DNA of 64,000 bases from the NCBI RefSeq assembly GCF_026651875.1, contig NZ_CP104067.1, positions 5,632,501 to 5,696,500 on the forward strand. Reading direction: 5' to 3'. The translations under genes were made by a program, and so were the position numbers. This DNA comes from Alicyclobacillus fastidiosus (GTDB lineage Bacteria; Bacillota; Bacilli; Alicyclobacillales; Alicyclobacillaceae). The notes under the pieces were generated by a model that did not search any database, had not been told where the DNA came from, and saw only the letters and a list, made by a program, of their open reading frames with translations. Below, in pieces: positions 8,773 through 17,183 of the stretch (position 1 is the stretch's first letter; the number at the start of each line of letters is the position of its first letter).

Positions 8773-9390
8773 GTGCCAAAGTTAACCAGAAGCACCACGT
8801 CGAGATCCTTGGCGGCCTCTGGAAGTGGCTCGGCGGGTTCCTCTAGGCGACAGCGTGTGCAAGACGTCGATGCCGCTTTGACCAAGGCACAAACGCCTAA
8901 ACGAAAGACGCCTACTCCCCGAAAGAGCCGGACCGTCCGCAGGCCCACTGGGCGGGCGCAAAGTGCGGTCAGGCCAAGTGGCAACGCGACGGGATCGGCG
9001 AAAAAGAAAGGGCAAAGCCTCTCGCAACTCCTGTCGCCAAAGAACGTTCAGGAAACGATGAAAACCGTGGGCAACTTGCGAGGAATGGTCAAGAACTGGC
9101 TTGGCTACCTGCAACAGGCCGACAAGATGCTGGATACCATCTTCGTCACGACCGGCTCGTTGAAGGAGAGCGGCGTACTCGATAAGTTAGTGAAACATCG
9201 CGGCAAAAATTTGTCGACGGACGACTTCACGAGCATCCTCTCCGCGCTGATGGCGTCACCGCTCGCCAGCGGCTTTCTCAAAGGCGGCGACAGTGAAACG
9301 GGCGAGGGGCAAGCAGAGCAGTCGGCTGTACAAAGACCACAACAGCAGGCACTGCCTCCGCCGCAGCAACAACATCCACCACAAATGTAA
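8773..9390 (+). CDS. Basic, Gln/Pro-tailed protein of unknown function (possible spore protein); 5' end may be broken
   Basis: The open frame from the GTG at 8773 gives 205 residues: a Lys/Arg/Ser/Thr-rich N-terminal third, a helical central segment from LSQLLSPKNVQETM, and a tail of Pro and Gln. The LLSPxN...helix layout recalls YqfQ/VrrA-type spore proteins, but I cannot be sure. A much better start, ATG at 8695 behind AGGAGAG, lies in the same frame, but its fourth codon is TGA (8704-8706), after which the frame is open to 8773. The gene may therefore carry a nonsense mutation or begin downstream at a weak start. Confidence 0.55.
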   Translation: MPKLTRSTTSRSLAASGSGSAGSSRRQRVQDVDAALTKAQTPKRKTPTPRKSRTVRRPTGRAQSAVRPSGNATGSAKKKGQSLSQLLSPKNVQETMKTVGNLRGMVKNWLGYLQQADKMLDTIFVTTGSLKESGVLDKLVKHRGKNLSTDDFTSILSALMASPLASGFLKGGDSETGEGQAEQSAVQRPQQQALPPPQQQHPPQM

Positions 9391-9419
9391 GAGGCGGCGC
9401 GATGCGCCGCCTCTCTTTT
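9390..9419. terminator. Bidirectional terminator
   Basis: AGAGGCGGCGC (9390-9400) pairs perfectly with GCGCCGCCTCT (9404-9414) around a 3-nt loop, followed by CTTTT. It lies between convergent genes. Confidence 0.85.
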
Positions 9420-9433
9420 AGAGTGTTCGCCCT

Positions 9434-9874
9434 TCAACCCTTGCTCTTGGGAACGAACTTCTTGATTTCTTTTAATGTCTTGTCATCGACGTTCTTACCG
9501 TACTTTTTCACCAGCTCGTCGACGCTGGCGTCGGGGCCGTTTTTGGTCGCGTCGGTATACGCCTTGACAAACTGTTTGATGCGTTGTTCCGGCACTGGAA
9601 GGCCCAGTTTGTTCGCAAACGACTTCGCCATTTGCTCGACTTGATTCGCGTCCTTCCAGTCGTTCGGATTGACTTTCTTCACATCATCCAGAATCTCAAA
9701 AATCGCCTTCCGTTTACCGGAGAGATTATTTTTGAGATTGTCCATCGAGTTCGGCTTCTTTGAAACGACCGTCTCCACTTCCGGGGTCGCCGACGGAGCT
9801 TCGATCGGACGTTGCCGCTTCACACCGGCCTTTGGGGAAGCTTGGCGCTTGCGTTTATTTGGTTGATTCGCCAC
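9434..9874 (-). CDS. Lysine-rich small protein, possibly sporulation-related
   Basis: A 146-residue protein: a very basic N-terminal 40 residues (KRKRQASPKAG) followed by a helical region with NPNDWKDANQVEQMAKSFA and KLGLPVPEQRIKQFV. That second part resembles in layout the short SpoVIF/YjcC helical repeat, but the match is by eye and weak. The GTG at 9874 follows GAGGAGG. The product is convergent with another basic, repeat-tailed protein, and both are probably expressed late or structural. Its function is unknown. Confidence 0.6.
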   Translation of the reverse strand: MANQPNKRKRQASPKAGVKRQRPIEAPSATPEVETVVSKKPNSMDNLKNNLSGKRKAIFEILDDVKKVNPNDWKDANQVEQMAKSFANKLGLPVPEQRIKQFVKAYTDATKNGPDASVDELVKKYGKNVDDKTLKEIKKFVPKSKG

Positions 9875-10005
9875 GTGTCTGCATCCTCCTCTGTCCATTA
9901 CTGCTCCATAGCGGAGCCTCCCCACACAATATGTTGAGGGACGAAGAGATGCGCCTCCAAATCAGGCGAATCGGACAAAACGGGCGGTGGTTGACGATGC
10001 CGCGG

Positions 10006-10194
10006 TCAGCGGGATTTTCGCAGCTTGGGGCTGCGCAGGCGGATATCGATTGCGGCCGCACAGATCATCGCCATCAACATCATAAATCCCCCGACGCCTT
10101 CGGCCATACTGCGTCCATGTTCCACAATCATGATTGTAAAGCCAGCCAGTAACAACAATCCGAGACTGACAAAGGACAAGATAAACTTTTCCAT
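10006..10194 (-). CDS. Two-helix small membrane protein
   Basis: A 62-residue product. MEKFILSFVSLGLLLLAGFT forms one hydrophobic helix and GGFMMLMAMICAAAIDI a second, with a basic C-terminus. The ATG at 10194 follows GGGAGGATTGACCAA. No family is recognised. It begins a minus-strand unit with nothing else obvious downstream. Confidence 0.6.
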   Translation of the reverse strand: MEKFILSFVSLGLLLLAGFTIMIVEHGRSMAEGVGGFMMLMAMICAAAIDIRLRSPKLRKSR

Positions 10195-10550
10195 TTGGTC
10201 AATCCTCCCGTGGACACATGTTTCGAAAATTACGTACAATCATAGTGTGTCAGCTCGCGACGAGTGGGGGCGAGTTCTCAATCGTACGAATTATTGTAGC
10301 ACGTTTGCTAAGACTCTGCCTCGCCGTATTCGCCGGTTCCATACGTTCAAAACAGACTCAGTTCACGATATTTTGCAAGACACTAGCGTACCCTTGGTGT
10401 CGGTGTCTTGGGGCCCAGTGTGCCGGCCGCGTGCTGCCGCCACTCAGGTTGATACGACGGCGGTGGCGATGTGGAATGCATGATGGTCAACATCGAAGTC
10501 CCTACCCAAACAGAGAAACACAAAACGCTACAAAGGGGAACACGACTGAA
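10195..10550. other. Intergenic region between divergent small genes
   Basis: This 356-bp stretch separates two divergent membrane-protein genes. I see a possible -10 (TATGAT, minus strand, near 10239-10246) and ATTATTGTAGCAC on the plus strand. No gene with a ribosome site, structured RNA or clear repeat is visible. Confidence 0.4.
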
Positions 10551-10988
10551 ATGAAACGATGGATCATCGGATTATTTTCAATATTTTTCCTGCTATGTCC
10601 AACTACGGCGTTTGCCGCCAGCAAATCCGTTCCTGCACACAGTGCCGCCGAGTCGATAGTGCAAACAGCCACCCTCACATCGAGCAGCAGCCAAGCGCAC
10701 GTGCAACTCATCCGTGGGGGCCGTTCGTACAGTTCTCGCTCCTATACCTCGCGTTCGTACAGCTCCAGGTCGTACGGAGGCACTGGGACGCGCTCGTTTG
10801 GGTCACCGTTTGGGGGACTCGGTTCGCACCTGTTCTCCTTTGGAGCAGGGTTCTTTTTAGGACATCTGTTTAACCCGTTCGGCTTTGGTTACGGCTACGG
10901 TGCGGGACTGGGACTGTTCCACATTATTTTCGATATATTCATCATCTGGGTAATTTGGAGAATTATCCGTAGAATGTTCTTTCGCTGA
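10551..10988 (+). CDS. Exported or membrane protein with Arg-Ser-Tyr repeats
   Basis: A 145-residue product with a classic signal peptide (MKRWIIGLFSIFFLL, likely cleavage after AFA near residue 22). A Ser/Thr-rich spacer follows, then a tandem repeat of RSYSS/RSYTS units (about residues 60-78), and a Gly/Phe/Tyr-rich hydrophobic part ending in FIIWVIWRIIRR, which probably inserts in the membrane. The repeat and the GYGYG segment suggest a surface or scaffold role. No enzymatic motif is present. The ATG at 10551 follows AAAGGGGAA. It is convergent with moaA. Confidence 0.7.
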   Translation: MKRWIIGLFSIFFLLCPTTAFAASKSVPAHSAAESIVQTATLTSSSSQAHVQLIRGGRSYSSRSYTSRSYSSRSYGGTGTRSFGSPFGGLGSHLFSFGAGFFLGHLFNPFGFGYGYGAGLGLFHIIFDIFIIWVIWRIIRRMFFR

Positions 10989-11012
10989 GAAGATCCTGCC
11001 GTACAGACAAAA

Positions 11013-11046
11013 ACGGGCGCCAACATCGACTGTCGATATTGGCGCC
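11013..11046. terminator. Terminator between the repeat protein gene and moaA
   Basis: GGCGCCAA (11016-11023) pairs with TTGGCGCC (11039-11046), with an inner ATCGAC/GTCGAT stem. On the minus strand the hairpin is followed by CGTTTTTG, so it mainly terminates moaA. Confidence 0.75.
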
Positions 11047-11064
11047 GCATACACAAGATGTTGA

Positions 11065-12090
11065 CTATCCGCCGATGCGAGACATCTCCACGCGCGGCTG
11101 CCGAACGGTTTCACTGCTGCGCTCTTCTGAATACCGATCGCGCCGGTCGCGCCAAAGTCCCGTGAACAGCGCGCGCAGTTCGTCGTCTGTCGTCCCGTTT
11201 CGGAGGAGATGGCGAATCGGCGTTCCATGCGTTCCGAATAAGCAGGTAAACAACTCGCCGGCCGCCGTCAAACGCAACCGCGAACACCCCCTGCAAAACG
11301 GATTTGTCACGGAGTGAATAATGCCGATTTGCCCGGCTCCATCCGCATAGGCGAATCGCTCTGCCACTTCGCCCGGGGTCTTTGGCTCGACCGGGATGAG
11401 CGGGTACCTCTCGTCAATCATCCGATAGATGTCGGTCGCTCGCACCACGTCGCGCATCTGCCAACCATTGCTGTTCCCGACATCCATGTACTCGATAAAC
11501 CGAAGGATGACCCCGCTGTCGCGAAACCGCTCTGCCATCGGGAGGATTTGTGATTCATTCATCCCCCGACGTACGACCATATTCACCTTGACGGGTGCGA
11601 GCCCCGCCTCTAGCGCCGTGTCAATCGCAGCCAACACCCGTCCGACAGGGAAGCCGACATCGTTCATCGCTTTGAAGATGGCGTCGTCGAGTGCGTCGAG
11701 GCTGACCGTAATTCGACGGAGACCTGCCTCCTTTAAAGCGGCAGCCCGCTTTTGTGTCAGCATGCTCCCGTTGGTCGTCACCGCGATGTCGTCGATGCCT
11801 CGAATATCCGACACAGCCCGGATAATATCCGGCAAATCCCTGCGAAGGATGGGTTCTCCTCCCGTCAGTCGGACTTTGTGTACACCGAGCTCCGACAGGA
11901 TTGTGGTCACGCGAACGATCTCATCTATAGTCAAGGTCTCATCGTCGGACAAGAAGGCGTAGTCTTTTCCGAAAATTTCTTTTGGCATACAGTACTTACA
12001 TCGGAAATTACATCGATCCGTCAGCGAAATTCTGAGATCCTTCAGCGGCCGTGAGAGCGCATCTCGAACGTGCGTTTGATGCTTGGACAT
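11065..12090 (-). CDS. moaA: GTP 3',8-cyclase (molybdenum cofactor biosynthesis)
   Basis: A 341-residue radical SAM enzyme that makes cyclic dehydro-GTP, the first step of molybdopterin synthesis. The N-terminal cluster motif is CNFRCKYC, TGGEPILRRDLP follows, and the C-terminal cluster is CRGCSRLRLTAAGELFTC. The protein ends in the characteristic Gly-Gly needed for catalysis. AGGAGG precedes the ATG at 12090. It stands alone, and the other moa/moe genes must lie elsewhere. Confidence 0.97.
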   Translation of the reverse strand: MSKHQTHVRDALSRPLKDLRISLTDRCNFRCKYCMPKEIFGKDYAFLSDDETLTIDEIVRVTTILSELGVHKVRLTGGEPILRRDLPDIIRAVSDIRGIDDIAVTTNGSMLTQKRAAALKEAGLRRITVSLDALDDAIFKAMNDVGFPVGRVLAAIDTALEAGLAPVKVNMVVRRGMNESQILPMAERFRDSGVILRFIEYMDVGNSNGWQMRDVVRATDIYRMIDERYPLIPVEPKTPGEVAERFAYADGAGQIGIIHSVTNPFCRGCSRLRLTAAGELFTCLFGTHGTPIRHLLRNGTTDDELRALFTGLWRDRRDRYSEERSSETVRQPRVEMSRIGG

Positions 12091-12194
12091 CTTCAGAACC
12101 TCCTGACTAGGTAAATCTGTAATGTACTCAGTGTAACACGGGGAAGTCTAGACTTGGAAATCGGCCTTGACAGAGGTCTTGGGGGGACTTTGGG

Positions 12195-13802
12195 ATGAAT
12201 GGCTTTGGTGCGGGTCACTGGGATGAAGACGAACAACAACACCTACAGCAAACCATCCAACAGTTCGTGCGCGTACAAAGCGTGACGGGCGGACAAGCCG
12301 AGTGGGACATGGCGCGCCTTGTGCTCGACCGCCTGCGCCAGGCTGAGTGCCACGCTTCTGGCTCCTTGACCGTAGAGCCATTTCTCACCGACGATGGGAC
12401 GCAAATGGGCGCCTGTGCACTCTACCGGCGCCCAGGCTGCTCCCGTACCGTCGTGCTCGTCGCTCACACTGACGTCGTCGGCGTGGAGGATTATGGAGCA
12501 TACCAGAAGGATGCGTTTGACGTCGTACAGTTTACCGAGCGCGTCCGACGCGATATTGTGCTGCCGGAGGACGCGCGCGTCGACGTCGACCGCGGCGCCT
12601 GGTGGTTCGGTCGCGGTGTCATGGATATGAAGGCCGGACTCGCCATGAATCTCATCCTATTTGAGAAGGCATGCCGCCAAGGCATCGGTGGCAATCTCGT
12701 GTTTCTGGCGGTACCAGATGAAGAGAACCATTCACGCGGTATGTTAGCCGCGACCAAGGTGTTGCATCGATTGAAAACGGAGAACGAGCTGGATTACGTC
12801 CTATGTCTCAACGCAGAGCCGTCCTTCGTCACATCGGGAGAGACTTCTGGCGCGCACATCTACTCCGGCTCGTTTGGCAAGCTACTGCTCGGGGCGCTGG
12901 CTGTGGGCGTCCCCGGCCACGTTGGACTGCCATTCAGTGGTATCAGCAGCGTCCAAATGCTGACACACCTCGTTCAGACCCTCGAGGCAAATCCAGATTT
13001 AAGCGAGCGGACTGACGACGGTCGGCTTGTTCCATTGACCTGTCTGTGGATGCGGGATTTACAAGAGACGTACTCGGTGCAATCCCCACATCTGGCTGCC
13101 GCGTACTTCCACGTCCCCTTCCTCCAGCGCTCGCCAAGCGCTGTGCTCAGCGGGATACGAGCGACCTGTAAAGAGGCGATGTTCAGCCTGCACGAGTGGA
13201 CCGTCGGCCGCGCGCGCACGGCGGGCGTCGCGGAGCCTGCGAGTTCGCGCGAGATCCCCGTGTTGTGGCTCTCCGAAATCCTGCGCGACAGAGCGTGTTC
13301 ACCTCCTCTGACCGTTCGCGGGAACGACCTGCTGGAAGCCACACTAGACGCGGTCAAGGCCGTAGCCGTAAGCCGCCAAGCGACCGTTCAGGCGTGCGTC
13401 ATCCTCTTTCTCGCTCCCCCGGTGTACCCGGCGGTGAACGCGTCCGACTCGCCGCAGCTCTCCAGGTGGATTCGAGCGACGCAGGCGGTAGCACAGACTC
13501 AGTTTGGCGTGAAATTGGAGCACAAAACGGGCTTCCCAGGTTTATCCGATTTGAGCTACACCGGCTACGGACTGAGCTCAGATTGGGCGTTTATCGCCAG
13601 CGAAATGCCCGCATGGGGCGCCGGTTACAGCCTACCGCTTCAGGCGATGGGGGAGCTTTCCATTCCAGTATGCAACCTCGGGCCGTTTGGCAAGGATGCA
13701 CACCAGTGGACGGAACGACTCGAGTTGGACTACTCCACGCGCGTCTTGCCCCAGCTGTCGATGACCATGATCTTGGAGGCGCTTTCCACGAAGTCAACAT
13801 AA
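12195..13802 (+). CDS. M20-family metallopeptidase, RocB-like
   Basis: A 535-residue zinc hydrolase of the M20 family. AHTDVVGVEDYG carries the first metal His and catalytic Asp, GRGVMDMKAG the bridging Asp, and PDEENHSRGM the catalytic Glu. The length and the insert around GAYQKDAFDV match RocB, linked to arginine catabolism in Bacillus, rather than ordinary dipeptidases. Its exact substrate is unknown. The ATG follows GGGGGGACTTTGGG. The gene is followed by mgsA after 71 bp on the same strand. Confidence 0.8.
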   Translation: MNGFGAGHWDEDEQQHLQQTIQQFVRVQSVTGGQAEWDMARLVLDRLRQAECHASGSLTVEPFLTDDGTQMGACALYRRPGCSRTVVLVAHTDVVGVEDYGAYQKDAFDVVQFTERVRRDIVLPEDARVDVDRGAWWFGRGVMDMKAGLAMNLILFEKACRQGIGGNLVFLAVPDEENHSRGMLAATKVLHRLKTENELDYVLCLNAEPSFVTSGETSGAHIYSGSFGKLLLGALAVGVPGHVGLPFSGISSVQMLTHLVQTLEANPDLSERTDDGRLVPLTCLWMRDLQETYSVQSPHLAAAYFHVPFLQRSPSAVLSGIRATCKEAMFSLHEWTVGRARTAGVAEPASSREIPVLWLSEILRDRACSPPLTVRGNDLLEATLDAVKAVAVSRQATVQACVILFLAPPVYPAVNASDSPQLSRWIRATQAVAQTQFGVKLEHKTGFPGLSDLSYTGYGLSSDWAFIASEMPAWGAGYSLPLQAMGELSIPVCNLGPFGKDAHQWTERLELDYSTRVLPQLSMTMILEALSTKST

Positions 13803-13873
13803 GTTCACCACTTTTTCCGCGTTTGCGTTACACTGGAATCAGCACGCATTGTCCACAAGGGGGACCCTGTTGT

Positions 13874-14269
13874 ATGAACGTAGCGATGATCGCACATGAC
13901 CAGAAGAAGAACGATATCGTATACTTGGCCATCGCGTATCAGAACATCCTGAAAAACGTGAACCTGTATGCCACGGGAACAACCGGCTTGCGGATTGCAG
14001 AAGCGACCGGCTTGAGCGTTCACCGGTTTCAGTCCGGACCGTACGGCGGCGACCAGCAAATCGGTGCCATGATCGCCAGTAACGAGATGGATTTTGTCAT
14101 ATTCCTGCGTGATCCGCTGACGGCACAACCGCACGACCCTGATATCACCGCACTCCTTCGGTTGTGCGACGTACATAACGTCCCTGTAGCGACCAATATG
14201 GCCTCAGCCGAAGCCTTAATTCGCGCGATGGACGCTGGACTCATCGATTTTAAGCCGAAAGCTCAATAA
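13874..14269 (+). CDS. mgsA: Methylglyoxal synthase
   Basis: A 131-residue enzyme converting dihydroxyacetone phosphate to methylglyoxal and phosphate, an overflow bypass of lower glycolysis. All family motifs are present: MIAHDQKKND, ATGTTGLR, FQSGPYGGDQQIG with the phosphate-binding Ser and Gly residues, and FLRDPLTAQPH with the catalytic Asp. The frame is open far upstream to 13196, but that part lies opposite the RocB-like frame and codes for nothing recognisable, so the ATG at 13874 is the start. A possible -10 (TACACT, 13830-13835) lies upstream. Confidence 0.95.
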   Translation: MNVAMIAHDQKKNDIVYLAIAYQNILKNVNLYATGTTGLRIAEATGLSVHRFQSGPYGGDQQIGAMIASNEMDFVIFLRDPLTAQPHDPDITALLRLCDVHNVPVATNMASAEALIRAMDAGLIDFKPKAQ

Positions 14270-14289
14270 GACCGAAAGGATGCCTACCG

Positions 14290-15540
14290 ATGTTTGACTC
14301 GAGCGTATTCGAAGCACGACGTGTTCGATTCTGCGAAACCATTGCCGACCGCTCTATTGCCGTCCTATTTTCCGGGCGGGCGCCACACAAGTCGCGCGAT
14401 GCCAGCTATCATTTCCACGCCAATCGCAACTTTTTTTACCTCACTGGAGTAGACCGAGAAAACGCGGCTGTCATTTTCCTTAAAAAGGAAGGCGCCGTGC
14501 GCACCATGTTGTTTACGGAACATGTGGATGCGACACAGGAAAAGTGGACAGGTAAACGAATGAGCGACGAAGAGGCCACACACAGATCTGGCATTGAGGA
14601 GATTCGTGATATCGCTGATCTTCACAGCGCCGTTGGCGGCTTTCTATCGGACGCCGACTACGATGTCATCTGTCTCGACCTCGAACAAAACGACTGGCAT
14701 CAGACAGAGACCGTCGCGCATCAGTTCTCGCGCGAGTTGGCACAGCGATATCCTGGTCTCGCAGTGCGCAATATTCATGCTGGAATTTGCCGCATGCGCG
14801 CAGTCAAGGACGCACATGAGGTCGCTGCCATCCGCGAGGCGATTCGCATCACGAAACTCGGCATCGAAAACCTGATGTCGCACGCGCACGGAGACGTCGC
14901 AGAGTACGAACTGCAAGCCCACTTCGATTTCACGTTGCGCTCCAACGGCGTTTCTGAGCACGCATTTCCATCCATCATCGCCGGTGGCGAACGGGCTACG
15001 GTCCTTCATTACGAGGACAACGACCAAACCGTGGCGGACGGTGAACTGGTATTGCTGGACCTCGGAGCCGCACATTTGCACTACTCGGCAGATATCAGCA
15101 GAACCTTCCCGGTAAACGGTAAGTTTACCCCGCGTCAAAAAGAACTGTACGAGATTGTGCTCACGGCGATGGAAGAGACCATCGCAGCCGTTAAGCCGGG
15201 TATGTCCTACCCAGAATTAAATGAGGTCACCAAGGCGACACTCGCTCGTGAATGTAAGCGCATCGGACTGATTGAGCGGGATGACCAAATTAGCAACTAC
15301 TACTACCACAGCGTGAGTCACCCACTGGGTCTTGACACACACGACGTGCATGGCCGAGGTTACCCGATTGAGGTTGGCTCCGTCATCACGATTGAACCTG
15401 GGCTCTATGTGGCGGAAGAAGGCATTGGCATCCGCATCGAAGACGACATTCTCGTGACCGCAACCGGCGTTGAAAACCTGTCTTCCGACATCATCAAATC
15501 CGTCGCCGACATCGAAGCGTTGATGGCACGCCGGCGCTAG
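14290..15540 (+). CDS. Xaa-Pro aminopeptidase (M24B, aminopeptidase P)
   Basis: A 416-residue two-domain enzyme that removes N-terminal residues preceding proline. The N-terminal AMP_N-type domain runs to about residue 165 (FYLTGVDRENAAV). The pita-bread catalytic domain shows the five dinuclear metal ligands: LDLGA, SADISRTF, HSVSHPLGLD, IEPGLY and RIEDD. The length is normal. It lies 20 bp after mgsA and may be cotranscribed with it. An intrinsic terminator follows. Confidence 0.92.
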   Translation: MFDSSVFEARRVRFCETIADRSIAVLFSGRAPHKSRDASYHFHANRNFFYLTGVDRENAAVIFLKKEGAVRTMLFTEHVDATQEKWTGKRMSDEEATHRSGIEEIRDIADLHSAVGGFLSDADYDVICLDLEQNDWHQTETVAHQFSRELAQRYPGLAVRNIHAGICRMRAVKDAHEVAAIREAIRITKLGIENLMSHAHGDVAEYELQAHFDFTLRSNGVSEHAFPSIIAGGERATVLHYEDNDQTVADGELVLLDLGAAHLHYSADISRTFPVNGKFTPRQKELYEIVLTAMEETIAAVKPGMSYPELNEVTKATLARECKRIGLIERDDQISNYYYHSVSHPLGLDTHDVHGRGYPIEVGSVITIEPGLYVAEEGIGIRIEDDILVTATGVENLSSDIIKSVADIEALMARRR

Positions 15541-15586
15541 TCCCTAGATAACCGAACGGGCCGAGGCTTAAAACCACATTCACTTG

Positions 15587-15613
15587 GGCATCGTACATAC
15601 GATGCCTTTTTTT
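15587..15613 (+). terminator. Rho-independent terminator
   Basis: GGCATCGTA (15587-15595) pairs with TACGATGCC (15598-15606), followed by seven T residues. Confidence 0.85.
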
Positions 15614-15629
15614 GTATGTCCATTTTCCC

Positions 15630-15702
15630 TTCACAACTCGTCATATGTTCTGGTATGATGCAGTATATCGTTTTCGTAAAACGTTTTCGTAAACCGTTTT
15701 AC
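15630..15702 (+). promoter_or_regulatory. Promoter with overlapping LacI-type operators for the sugar-acid module
   Basis: TTCACA (15630-15635) and an extended -10 TGGTATGAT (hexamer 15654-15659) are 18 bp apart. Immediately downstream are AAAACGTTTT (15678-15687) and GTAAACCGTTTTAC (15689-15702), with a further CGTTTTCG half-site at 15669. Central CG with A/T arms is the LacI-family pattern. Repressor bound here would block elongation from +4 to +37. The lacI gene at 18732-19748 is the obvious candidate regulator (inferred). CcpA cannot be excluded. Confidence 0.6.
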
Positions 15703-15841
15703 TTACTTGCAACACACTTAATCAATCCGTTTGCACCGCCAAAGGCGGCTCCATTGCGCCCTGAGCTGTAAACGAATTCAACTATCAACGCGCTCCCTCA
15801 GTGTTCAAGAGGGAACGCATGCTTCTAGGGAGGGCACAATC

Positions 15842-17122
15842 ATGAAACGATGGGGAATCGGTCTCCTCATTGGCTTGGGGATTCTGATCAACTATTTTGA
15901 CCGGACGAATCTATCGGTCGCGCAACAACCAATTTCCAACCTGTATCACTTGAATAGTGCTCAAATGGGCATTATTCTCTCGTCATTCGGTTGGTCTTAC
16001 GCACTGTTTCAAATTCCTATTGGGGCCTTGTTGGACAAAATCGGCGTCAAGTGGTTAGTCCGCGTGGGCACGCTCATCTGGTCCATGGCGACGTTTATGA
16101 CAGCGGTTGTAAGCGGTATGGGACTTCTCATTTTGTCCCGCGTGATCTTGGGCGCTGCGGAAGCGCCTGCATTTCCTGCCGCTTCAAAGGCGACGGGCTA
16201 CTGGTTCCCCGTGCGCGAGCGCGGACTGGCTACGTCCATCTTTGACGCCGCCGCTAAGTTTTCCAACGTCATCGGCACGCCTTTAATCGCGTGGGCCGTA
16301 TTTGTTTGGGGATGGAAGGGCGGATTCTGGGTCACTGGGATTTTGAGCCTGTTCTACCTCGCACTGTACTGGATTTTTTATCGCGATCCGAAGGAAGCAA
16401 AGCTGTCTGCTGAAGAGGAGAAATTGCTCCGCGAGGGCGGTGCGCAGCAGATAGGTACAGCCCCGGGTGGATACGGAAAGAACCTGATGTTCGTCCTTTC
16501 CCAGCGCAAAATTTGGGGCTTGACGCTCGGCTTTACGGCATACGGCTACTCGTTTTACCTGTTCCTGACTTGGTTGCCTGGTTACTTGGAAAAGCAGATG
16601 CACATGACGATTCTCAAATCCGGTTGGTACACTGCTGGCCCGTGGCTCATCGCCACCATCACCGACTTGGTCATCGGCGGTTGGCTCGTCGACCACCTCG
16701 TCAAGCGCGGTCACGACTCGACGCGGGTTCGGAAGACAATTCTCGTCATCGGCATGATTTTAGGTTTGGCCGTCATTCCAGCCGCCTTTACGCAGAACCC
16801 AAACGCAGCGGTGTGCTGGATTGCGGTTGCATTGGGTGGACTAGCCTTCTCGGCCCCCATCGGCTGGAGTATTCCGTCCCTCATCGCTCCACGAGGTACC
16901 GTGGGTACGGTTGGCAGTGTCATCAACTTCTTCAACAACTTGATGAGCATCGTAGCTCCAATCGTGACTGGGTTTGTCGTCGACTGGACGGGATCGTTTG
17001 AAACCGCGTTTATTATCGCGGGCATCGTGCTCGTCCTCGGCATCTTGTCCTACGTCTTGTTGCTCGGTAAAATCGAGCCTATCCAGTCGCCATTTGAAGA
17101 TAGTGAGACCGTCAACGCGTAA
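15842..17122 (+). CDS. MFS permease, ACS (anion:cation symporter)-type sugar-acid transporter
   Basis: A 426-residue protein with 12 predicted helices. INYFDRTNLSVAQQPI in helix 1 is the hallmark of the ExuT/GudP anion-symporter branch, and GALLDKIGVKW gives the loop 2-3 MFS motif. This branch imports hexuronates, aldarates or aldonates with protons. Given the gluconokinase and 6-phosphogluconate dehydrogenase that follow, gluconate is the likely substrate (inferred). The ATG at 15842 follows GGGAGGG at 7 bp, and the open frame from 15731 lacks a ribosome site. Confidence 0.85.
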   Translation: MKRWGIGLLIGLGILINYFDRTNLSVAQQPISNLYHLNSAQMGIILSSFGWSYALFQIPIGALLDKIGVKWLVRVGTLIWSMATFMTAVVSGMGLLILSRVILGAAEAPAFPAASKATGYWFPVRERGLATSIFDAAAKFSNVIGTPLIAWAVFVWGWKGGFWVTGILSLFYLALYWIFYRDPKEAKLSAEEEKLLREGGAQQIGTAPGGYGKNLMFVLSQRKIWGLTLGFTAYGYSFYLFLTWLPGYLEKQMHMTILKSGWYTAGPWLIATITDLVIGGWLVDHLVKRGHDSTRVRKTILVIGMILGLAVIPAAFTQNPNAAVCWIAVALGGLAFSAPIGWSIPSLIAPRGTVGTVGSVINFFNNLMSIVAPIVTGFVVDWTGSFETAFIIAGIVLVLGILSYVLLLGKIEPIQSPFEDSETVNA

Positions 17123-17183
17123 GCGGAGTCGTCTCCCGAAAGAACATTTCATCAGCACTGTCGTAAAGTAAAAAACTACTCTG

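Noticed and set aside
13196..13873. N-terminal extension of methylglyoxal synthase
   Set aside because: Family members start at MNVAMIAHDQ; the extension is the out-of-frame shadow of the RocB-like gene.
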